DNA from: a halophilic archaeon SHRA6
GTDB lineage: Archaea; Halobacteriota; Halobacteria; Halobacteriales; Haloferacaceae
Direction: 5' to 3'
DNA length: 64,000 nucleotides
Assembly (NCBI GenBank): GCA_005239175.1
Contig: ML241294.1
Span: 755,275 to 819,274 of the forward strand
Part shown: in pieces, positions 57,490-64,000 of the stretch
How the letters are laid out: the number at the start of each line of letters is the position of its first letter
How positions within the stretch are numbered: position 1 is the stretch's first letter
Translations under genes and position numbers: made by a program
The notes under the pieces: model-generated
The model's database searches: none
Told to the model about the DNA's origin: nothing
What the model saw: only the letters and a program-made list of their open reading frames with translations

Positions 57490-58916
57490 CTGAGACAAAC
57501 CCAACCCCACATACGGCGAAGCAGTCCGGTTCGAGCATGGTCGATCGGCTGCCAGTCACCCCAACCCAAGGCTGGGTCCTTGTTGGTGTGTCGTTGCTAC
57601 TTTTGGAAATCGGAGCGATCGCACAGTTTCTGGCTGGCGTGCTGCCAGTTGGGACCGGCGCGATCCAACTGGCTGAACAGATCCCGGTCCTCCTCAGCCG
57701 CGAGACGATCCCGAATCGGGGAACCCACGTTCCAGGCTCCGGCTGGCAGGGAACGTTTCTTGGGCTGTCGCCGGCACGCGCGTGGGGACTGCGGGTCGGA
57801 CTGACGTACCTGTACGGAGCTGTGGTGTTATACTGGCTCTGGCGTGGGTATCTGCTCTACCGAAGTCGGTATCGAACCGCCGACTGGACGCCGTTCGATG
57901 ATGTCGTCCGGCGGTTTCGCCATCACCGCTGGGGACAGTTCGGATTGGTCGTCGTCCTCGCGTTTCTCATCCTCGCGATGTTCGCGCCGGTGCTCGCGCC
58001 GACAGGGTTGGAGCAAAATGCCATTGACCCATACAGCCACGAACTAGAATACTACGATGAGACAACCGAACAGGTCGAGACCATCACCATCGGCACGGCG
58101 AATCAAGACTCGACCTCACAGGGAACCGAAGAGCGGAACATCGGGTTGATGAGTTACGACGACTACGATCGATTCCATCCATTTGGAACGCTTCCTGAGG
58201 GACAAGACCTGTTTACCCAGGTTGCGCTGGGTGCACGGGTATCGCTCTTTATTGGGCTTGTTGCGATCAGTATCAGCGCAGTAATTGCGATCACCCTCGC
58301 GCTAGTGAGCGCGTATTATGGCGGCGTTATCGATCTCGCGACCGTCTTGGTGAGCGACGCGACACAGTCGCTACCCCAGTTGCTCGTCGTGATCTTGTTG
58401 TCGGTCGTTTTTGCACAGACATGGATTGCTGGCCTGTATAGTGGAGCAGCGCTGCTTGCGCTTATTTTTGCGTTCACCGGCTGGCCGTCGCTATGGCGTG
58501 CCATTCGGGGACCAGCCTTACAGGTCTCTGAACGGACATGGGTCGACGCCGCAGACAGCTACGGACTCGCCCCACGGACGACAATGCGGCGACACATCCT
58601 CCCGTATATCATCGGCTATCTGTTGGTCTACGCCTCAATGAGCCTTGGTGGGATCATTATCGCGGCGGCCGGGTTGTCGTTTCTCGGACTTGGCATCTCA
58701 CCACCGACACCGGAATGGGGTCGGCTCGTCAACGTGGGACAGCCGCTCTTGACGACCGTCTCGTGGCACATCGCCGTGATGCCCGGCGTGTTGATTGTGA
58801 TCGTTGTGACAGGGTTCAACGCACTCGGCGACGGGGTTCGTGACGCGATCGACTCCGAGACAGATCTTGGGGATGAAAAAGAAGCAAGCGCCGCAGCCAG
58901 CGGCGCAGGAGGGTAA
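57486..58916 (+). CDS. dppC: Peptide ABC transporter permease (DppC type) with long N-terminal extension
   Basis: A 476-residue permease, against 280-320 for usual DppC. Residues 1 to about 130 add two hydrophobic segments (GWVLVGVSLLLLEIGAIAQFLAGVL and LRVGLTYLYGAVVLYWLWRGYLLYR). The normal DppC start (FDDVVRRFRHHRWGQFGLVVVLAFLILAMFAPVLAP) follows near residue 137. The EAA loop reads SERTWVDAADSYGLAPRTTMRRHILPYIIGYLLVYASMSLGGIIIAAAGLSFLGLGISPPTPEWG. The extracytoplasmic loop after residue 175 is about 70 residues. The extension may contact the lipoprotein or DppB. This gene ends in a Lys/Glu/Ala-rich tail. Confidence 0.93.
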   Translation: MTETNPTPHTAKQSGSSMVDRLPVTPTQGWVLVGVSLLLLEIGAIAQFLAGVLPVGTGAIQLAEQIPVLLSRETIPNRGTHVPGSGWQGTFLGLSPARAWGLRVGLTYLYGAVVLYWLWRGYLLYRSRYRTADWTPFDDVVRRFRHHRWGQFGLVVVLAFLILAMFAPVLAPTGLEQNAIDPYSHELEYYDETTEQVETITIGTANQDSTSQGTEERNIGLMSYDDYDRFHPFGTLPEGQDLFTQVALGARVSLFIGLVAISISAVIAITLALVSAYYGGVIDLATVLVSDATQSLPQLLVVILLSVVFAQTWIAGLYSGAALLALIFAFTGWPSLWRAIRGPALQVSERTWVDAADSYGLAPRTTMRRHILPYIIGYLLVYASMSLGGIIIAAAGLSFLGLGISPPTPEWGRLVNVGQPLLTTVSWHIAVMPGVLIVIVVTGFNALGDGVRDAIDSETDLGDEKEASAAASGAGG

Positions 58917-58925
58917 CTGTAACTG

Positions 58926-59378
58926 ATGACAACAGAGACACCGCGTACGACCGCATGGCATCGAATTCGAGCGCAAGTCGAACAGACAGCAGAGGCATAC
59001 CGAGCAGACGGAAACACAGTTATTGAAGCGATCGCCGACCACGGAACCGTTCACACACCAACTGACGGACCCGCAACGTTCGTGTTCACACTCCCGGGTG
59101 AGACGATCGAGCGGCTCCGCCAGCGAGTCAGTGAAGATGCGATCTCGCAAACGGAGATCCAGTACGGTGACGTCGACACACATCGACTGTATCTGCTTAC
59201 TGTCCAGACAACAACCAAGGTGACGGTAGTTATTGCCGGTGGGGTTCGACACGATCGGCTCAGCGCCTGTGCGAACGCGTCTGGCCGGGCGCAAACCCGG
59301 CTGCGGGGGATTGATGGAACAGTTGGGTTACAGCTAGAACACGATGACGTCGCGCCGTTCGTGTGTGATCTCGAATGA
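58926..59378 (+). CDS. Small conserved protein inside the dpp operon
   Basis: A 150-residue cytosolic protein: [150 protein letters not shown]. The alternating strand/helix pattern is compact; I recall similar haloarchaeal proteins (possibly DUF7529). It overlaps the ATPase gene by 4 bases (ATGA), so it is co-translated with the ATPase. It could regulate or assemble the transporter. No catalytic motif. Confidence 0.82.
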   Translation: MTTETPRTTAWHRIRAQVEQTAEAYRADGNTVIEAIADHGTVHTPTDGPATFVFTLPGETIERLRQRVSEDAISQTEIQYGDVDTHRLYLLTVQTTTKVTVVIAGGVRHDRLSACANASGRAQTRLRGIDGTVGLQLEHDDVAPFVCDLE

Positions 59379-61756
59379 GTCGCACAGACAGTCCACAGAA
59401 AGAAACCACAGGAGCAGCCGCGTTGTTGAGCGTACGCGATCTCAAAACCGTGTTTCGGACGGGCAAAGAGACCGTGTATGCCGTTGACGGCATTTCGTTC
59501 GATATCGACAGTGGTGAAACGGTTGGGTTGGTTGGTGAGTCGGGCTCTGGAAAATCAGTGACTGCGCGCTCGATCCTCGGGCTGGTTGATTCCCCAGGTG
59601 CGATCGAGGGGGGGTCGATCCGATTTGATAACAGAAATCTCGTCGAGACCGGCTGGGACGATTGCCGAGGTGACATTTCGATCGTGTTTCAGGATCCGCT
59701 AAACTCGATCAATCCGGTCTACACGATCGGCAACCAGATCCGCGAGGCACTCCGGATTCACCAGGACCTCACTGGCCAACCGGCCCGCTCTCGCGCAATT
59801 GAACTACTCGAATCCGTTGGGATCCCGGACGCATCACGTCGGGTCGATGAGTATCCTCACCAGTTCTCCGGTGGGATGCAACAGCGTGCGATGATCGCGA
59901 TCGCGTTGGCGTGTGATCCGGATCTACTCGTCTGCGATGAGCCAACGACAGCGCTCGACGTGACGATACAAGCTCAGATTCTCGATCTCCTCGACGAGCT
60001 ACAGGAGCGCGAGGACCTCGCAATCCTGTTTATTACGCACGATATGGGCGTGATCGAGGAGACTGCAGACCGCGTGAACGTGATCTACGCGGGCAATATC
60101 GTCGAACGAGCACCAACGGAGACGCTGTTTTCGAACCCACAGCACCCATACACCCGCGCGTTATTAGAGAGCGTCCCGGGGCGGTCCTCGACAACGGAGA
60201 CGCTGCCGACAATTGACGGAGAGGTGCCGACGCCAACCGCGCCGGCAACAAACTGCCGGTTCGCGCCGCGGTGTCCGGCAGCGAAACCAGCCTGTTCGGA
60301 GCGCCTTCCAGAACACATCCCGATCGACGATTCGAACGAGCATTCCGCCGCCTGCTTCATTCACGACGAGTCACAGCCGTCGGTCATTGATGTGGGCACA
60401 ATCGGGAACGAATCGGTTGAGCAGACCCCGACAGGAGCGACAGCCGCAGCAAGAGAGGAGCACGCCGAGGCATTCGTTGAAATAAACGATCTGCGGACGT
60501 ACTACGAGGACGATGCCGTGCTGAATCGGGATCCACCCGTGCGAGCGGTTGACGGTGTGTCGTTTACGATTCGTCGCGGGGAGATCCTTGGGCTGGTCGG
60601 CGAATCAGGCTGTGGGAAAACGACGCTTGGACGGACGATCGCCGGACTTGAAACGGCAACAGACGGATCAATTCGTGCGAGCGGCCGTGATATCACGGAA
60701 CTGTCCGGGCGTGAGTTACGGGAGTGGCAACGGGAGGTCGGCGTTGTGTTTCAGGACCCCGAGGAGAGCCTCAACGATCGGATGACTGTCGGCCAGATCA
60801 TCAAAGAGCCCCTCGAGGCGCACAGTTGGGGGACATCGAGCGAGCGCGACGACCGTGTGTTCGAACTTCTCGATCGCGTCGGACTGCTCGAAGAGCACTT
60901 CTATCGATACCCCCACCAGTTCTCCGGCGGGCAGCGACAGCGAATCGGCATCGCCCGAGCCCTCGCGCTCGAACCCGAGTTTCTCATCCTCGACGAGCCA
61001 GTCAGCGCACTCGACGTGTCGGTGCAAGCGCGGATCATCAATCTCCTCCAAGAACTCCAAGAGACACTCGGGATTACAATGTTGTTCATTGCACACGATC
61101 TCTCCGTCGTGCGGCACATTACCGATCGTGTCGCGGTGATGTACCTCGGTAATATGCTTGAGATCGGCCCGACCCAGACAGTATTCGAATCGCCTGCAAA
61201 CCCGTACACACTGTCGCTGCTCTCTGCAATTCCGGGCGCTGAAACGCCTGCGCCGAGCGATCTCGATCGGGTTACGCTTCACGGATCGCCACCAAATCCT
61301 CGATACCCCCCGTCAGGGTGTCCGTTTTCGACCCGCTGTCCGGTGAAAATTCGCCCAGAGCACACCGCTGCCCTCTCAACTGATGCGTGGGAAGCAGTTG
61401 AAACGTTCCGTCAGTTGCTGATCGAGCGGTCACGAAACAAGTCGTCGTTTGCACAGTCGATCAAACGCCGGATTGGCATTGGAGACAATACGGAGGCTGT
61501 TCAGGCAATCGCGACAGAGCTCTTTGCCGATGTGACACTCCCCACGGAGATTGCGACGACGATCGATGCCGCCACCGAACAGGCAGCGATCAACCCAGAA
61601 AAGGCGGCTGAGCGCCTCGCAGCTGAATTCGGCTCCGTCTGCGAGGAAGACCGAGTGGATATACATTCGATCGGAGACACAGCGCATCAAAGCCGATGTC
61701 TTCGGCATGGCGAGGAGTATACCGATCCGTCCGCGGAGCTACGACGGCGATCGTGA
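59375..61756 (+). CDS. dppDF: Fused double ATPase of the peptide ABC transporter (DppD-DppF)
   Basis: A 793-residue protein with two ABC ATPases. First: [57 protein letters not shown], with a Cys-containing oligopeptide-transporter C-domain ([18 protein letters not shown]). Second: [61 protein letters not shown], then [12 protein letters not shown] further 130 residues after residue 660 are helical and not part of standard DppF. Both nucleotide sites look intact. It powers the DppBC permeases. Confidence 0.94.
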   Translation: MSRTDSPQKETTGAAALLSVRDLKTVFRTGKETVYAVDGISFDIDSGETVGLVGESGSGKSVTARSILGLVDSPGAIEGGSIRFDNRNLVETGWDDCRGDISIVFQDPLNSINPVYTIGNQIREALRIHQDLTGQPARSRAIELLESVGIPDASRRVDEYPHQFSGGMQQRAMIAIALACDPDLLVCDEPTTALDVTIQAQILDLLDELQEREDLAILFITHDMGVIEETADRVNVIYAGNIVERAPTETLFSNPQHPYTRALLESVPGRSSTTETLPTIDGEVPTPTAPATNCRFAPRCPAAKPACSERLPEHIPIDDSNEHSAACFIHDESQPSVIDVGTIGNESVEQTPTGATAAAREEHAEAFVEINDLRTYYEDDAVLNRDPPVRAVDGVSFTIRRGEILGLVGESGCGKTTLGRTIAGLETATDGSIRASGRDITELSGRELREWQREVGVVFQDPEESLNDRMTVGQIIKEPLEAHSWGTSSERDDRVFELLDRVGLLEEHFYRYPHQFSGGQRQRIGIARALALEPEFLILDEPVSALDVSVQARIINLLQELQETLGITMLFIAHDLSVVRHITDRVAVMYLGNMLEIGPTQTVFESPANPYTLSLLSAIPGAETPAPSDLDRVTLHGSPPNPRYPPSGCPFSTRCPVKIRPEHTAALSTDAWEAVETFRQLLIERSRNKSSFAQSIKRRIGIGDNTEAVQAIATELFADVTLPTEIATTIDAATEQAAINPEKAAERLAAEFGSVCEEDRVDIHSIGDTAHQSRCLRHGEEYTDPSAELRRRS

Positions 61757-61936
61757 ATGTGTTCAACCCACTCAGTCGGAGCGTATTTTCAAAACGCTGC
61801 TCCTTCGGACCACGCAACTGGTACTAACTCAAGATGCGGGAGTCGAGGGAGCGGAGACACGCACAGGGTGTGACCGGATCGATCGTCGAACGCGTTTGAG
61901 CTGTGACGCTACGCGTGGCAGTACTCGTCGTGTGTA

Positions 61937-61983
61937 GACGGCTCAGAACAGACCAACGGATGGTCACTTGGACGGCTCAGAAC
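61937..61983. repeat. 13-bp direct repeat (period 34) including a stop codon
   Basis: GACGGCTCAGAAC occurs at 61937-61949 and 61971-61983. The second copy contains the stop codon of the CPBP gene (61977-61979, minus strand). Confidence 0.7.
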
Positions 61984-62813
61984 GGAACGATCGCCGCCTG
62001 GCCGGCCATCTCGCCGAGTTCGTCGCCGTAGACGATCGTGATGTACAACAATCCAAGCAACACGGAGTTGTGCAGCCCGTGTAACAACGCCGGCACAACG
62101 ATGTTACCAGTGTACTCGTAGATCGCCCCGAACACGAGGCTTGGTACAAACAGGATCGACACCGTGAGCGCCATCGCACCCGCACCGCCGGTCAGCGCCA
62201 TCACGTGGACGACCGCGAAGATCGCAGAGGCGATGGCGATCGACGGGATCGCCGGCAGCGATTCTCGAAGCCGTCCCTGGACGACCCCACGGTAGAGAAT
62301 CTCCTCACACGGACCGACGACGAGGAACATCGCAAGGATCAACGGCAGGATTATCCCTGGATTCTCGCCGGCCAGTACGGCGGTTTGGTTTTCCGCGGGC
62401 TGGGTCCCGATCGCCTGGATGATTGTAGAAATGATCAAAATCAACGCGAAAATAACGATCCAGCCGCCGATCACCAGCCCGAACTCTTTGAGCGACGGGA
62501 ATCGAACGCCGAAGTACGACCGGACGGCTGGCCACTCGAGCCCGCGGTACCGGAGGTACGCGATCGCAAGCCCCGCAAAAGCGACGTACTGACCGAAGAA
62601 CAGCCCAAGCGCGAGGGCGACTCCAAGCGAGAGCTGGACCACCGTCGAGAGGAGTGCGATTCCAAGACTTGACAGGAGTGCGATTGCGGGACCGCCGAGA
62701 CCGAGTCCAAGCGCTGCGGCGATCGCCCGGCCAGGCGAGTCGGTTGTCGTCTCGGCCGCAGGCGGTGCAGTGCCGGAGACGGTCTCACCGCCCGGCGGAG
62801 GGGAGTCGTTCAT
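61977..62813 (-). CDS. CPBP-family intramembrane protease
   Basis: A 278-residue membrane protein. A Pro/Thr-rich N-terminal stretch of about 28 residues precedes eight hydrophobic segments. Motifs: GPCEEILYRGVVQGRLRES (EExxxR), AIFAVVHVMAL (FxxxH) and LLHGLHNSVLLG (HxxxN). It is the same family as the protein at 7143 but clearly different in sequence. Substrate unknown. It is divergent from tgtA, with promoters in 62814-62945, and convergent with dppDF. Confidence 0.9.
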   Translation of the reverse strand: MNDSPPPGGETVSGTAPPAAETTTDSPGRAIAAALGLGLGGPAIALLSSLGIALLSTVVQLSLGVALALGLFFGQYVAFAGLAIAYLRYRGLEWPAVRSYFGVRFPSLKEFGLVIGGWIVIFALILIISTIIQAIGTQPAENQTAVLAGENPGIILPLILAMFLVVGPCEEILYRGVVQGRLRESLPAIPSIAIASAIFAVVHVMALTGGAGAMALTVSILFVPSLVFGAIYEYTGNIVVPALLHGLHNSVLLGLLYITIVYGDELGEMAGQAAIVPF

Positions 62814-62945
62814 ACGTCATATAACGCGGCCACGAAGAAAGGCTTTGTTTCACTTGTTCTGTCCAACAGAACACATCGGTGCGGTGGGACCGTCTTGAGC
62901 GTCGCCGAACGCAATCCTTACTGACGCCCTCGGCGAACCGGTGGT

Positions 62946-64000
62946 ATGCGCGAGCACTTCGAGGTCCGAGACGCCGACGCCGCCGGGCGAATCGGCCGCC
63001 TCTCGGTTCCGCGACGAGGGGTCACCGTCGAGACGCCGGCGCTTTTGCCCGTCGTCAATCCAAACCTGATCACGATCGAGCCCGCCCGCCTCGAATCCGA
63101 CTTCGACGCGGAGATTCTCATCACCAACTCCTACATCATCCGCAACACGGAGGCGGTCAAAGAACGTGCGCTCGACGTTGGCCTCCACGAACTGCTCGGG
63201 TTCGACGGGGCGATCATGACCGACTCGGGATCGTTCCAGCTCGCGGAGTACGGCGACATTGACGTGACGACCGCCGAGATCATCGACTTTCAGCGGGCAA
63301 TCGGCTCGGATATCGCAACCCCAGTGGACATTCCGACCCCGCCAGACGTCTCCCGCGATCGCGCCCACAAAGAGCTACAGACGACACAGACGGCGTTGCA
63401 GGACGCCGAGGCCATTGACGCCGGCGACATGCTGCTCAACGCGCCAGTGCAGGGATCGACGTATCCAGCGCTCCGCGAGGAGGCGGGAGCATTCGCGGCC
63501 GAAACGTCGCTAGACGTGTTCCCGATCGGCGCGGTCGTCCCGCTGATGAACGGCTACCGCTACGCCGACATGATCGACGTCGTTGCAGCCGCCAAACGCG
63601 GCCTCGCGGTTGACTGTCCGGTCCACCTCTTCGGCGCGGGCCACCCGATGATGCTCGCGCTTGCGGTCGCCGCCGGCTGTGATCTGTTCGACTCCGCAGC
63701 GTACGCGCTGTACGCCCGCGACGATCGATACCTGACCGTCTCGGGAACCGAACACCTCGACGAACTCGAGTATCTGCCGTGTTCGTGTCCGATCTGTACG
63801 AGCCACAGCGCCGCAGAACTCCGATCGGCCGGCGAGAACGACCGCGAAAAGCTCCTGGCTGAACACAATCTGCACGTCACGTTCGAGGAGATCGATCGCA
63901 TCAAGGCGGCGATCCGCGCGGGCGACCTCCTCGAGTTGGTCGAACGCCGCGCGCGATCGCACCCGGCGATGTGGGACGGCTACCGCGCGCTGGTCGATCA
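62946..64000 (+). CDS. tgtA: Archaeosine tRNA-guanine transglycosylase TgtA (3' end outside window)
   Basis: The frame opens with ATG at 62946 and runs 351 codons to the window end. It starts [40 protein letters not shown] and contains [18 protein letters not shown] (nucleophile region), [79 protein letters not shown], and the zinc site [11 protein letters not shown]. The enzyme swaps guanine 15 in the tRNA D-loop for preQ0, the first step to archaeosine. The C-terminal PUA region is probably beyond the window. Confidence 0.96.
   Translation, partial: MREHFEVRDADAAGRIGRLSVPRRGVTVETPALLPVVNPNLITIEPARLESDFDAEILITNSYIIRNTEAVKERALDVGLHELLGFDGAIMTDSGSFQLAEYGDIDVTTAEIIDFQRAIGSDIATPVDIPTPPDVSRDRAHKELQTTQTALQDAEAIDAGDMLLNAPVQGSTYPALREEAGAFAAETSLDVFPIGAVVPLMNGYRYADMIDVVAAAKRGLAVDCPVHLFGAGHPMMLALAVAAGCDLFDSAAYALYARDDRYLTVSGTEHLDELEYLPCSCPICTSHSAAELRSAGENDREKLLAEHNLHVTFEEIDRIKAAIRAGDLLELVERRARSHPAMWDGYRALVD

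Noticed and set aside
61760-61976. Gene in the gap between dppDF and the CPBP protease
   Set aside because: Only short frames without protein-like composition; the gap holds a small AGCGT/ACGCT hairpin near 61789-61807 and the 13-bp direct repeat.

Overview
The window is chromosomal DNA from a haloarchaeon (class Halobacteria). The evidence is direct: GC-rich DNA, acidic protein composition, TATA-type promoters 24-33 bases before many start codons (leaderless or short-leader transcripts), and archaeal information-processing genes (aIF2-gamma, aIF5B, RpoE1, Spt4, S24e, fused Kae1-Bud32, Pus10, TrmY, TgtA, Orc1/Cdc6, SecD/SecF without SecA). Haloarchaeal-only families also occur, such as the HalOD1 domain and several small conserved proteins. 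I cannot name the genus. The hexamer CGATCG is strikingly frequent.

Layout. 1-5.7 kb: KaiC/RecA-like ATPase with a degenerate P-loop plus a coiled-coil protein, a beta-RFAP synthase homologue, a P-loop ATPase and an MBL hydrolase. 5.7-12.5 kb: glucose-6-phosphate isomerase, CPBP membrane protease, Nob1 with a PRC-barrel protein, a cation/proton antiporter fused to a TrkA module, and aIF5B. 12.7-18.5 kb: winged-helix regulator, phosphatase, thiol-redox proteins, TauE/SafE-type exporter, TrkA protein and RdgB. 17.9-27.6 kb (minus strand): a long translation/transcription neighbourhood, aIF2-gamma > PIN > rpoE1 > spt4 > dephospho-CoA kinase > S24e > kae1-bud32 > an 861-aa unknown membrane protein > small protein > rdgB. 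It is interrupted by an oppositely oriented GNAT gene and a 41-bp tandem repeat. 27.7-30.7 kb: small haloarchaeal proteins, RimI and DoxX.

30.9-36.9 kb is the most unusual part. It holds a stand-alone DEDDh exonuclease, an Orc1/Cdc6 protein, a YjbQ-family gene, a HalOD1 gene, a RecA-fold protein without a P-loop, a small conserved protein and a PolB2-type DNA polymerase with altered catalytic motifs and no recognisable exonuclease motif. The exonuclease gene and the polymerase operon each carry a TTCCGGAA-centred palindrome just upstream of their putative TATA boxes. This could be a co-regulated accessory replication or repair module.

36.9-54.4 kb: FNT transporter, PAS histidine kinase, secF-secD, pus10-rnhB, DMT exporter, arsenate-reductase-like phosphatase, a MazF-type toxin-antitoxin pair, an ABC-2 exporter, M28 peptidase, gamma-glutamyltransferase, trmY, CHY zinc finger and NUDIX hydrolase. 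54.5-61.8 kb: one operon for peptide uptake (Tat lipoprotein, DppB, long DppC, small conserved protein, fused DppDF). The window ends with a second CPBP protease and a truncated tgtA.

No rRNA, tRNA, insertion sequence or CRISPR array was seen. A recurring structural theme is short tandem or direct repeats placed at the 3' ends of genes (1.3, 24.4, 27.6, 53.75 and 61.94 kb) and two repeat-encoded C-terminal tails. No gene-free stretch exceeds about 300 bases.
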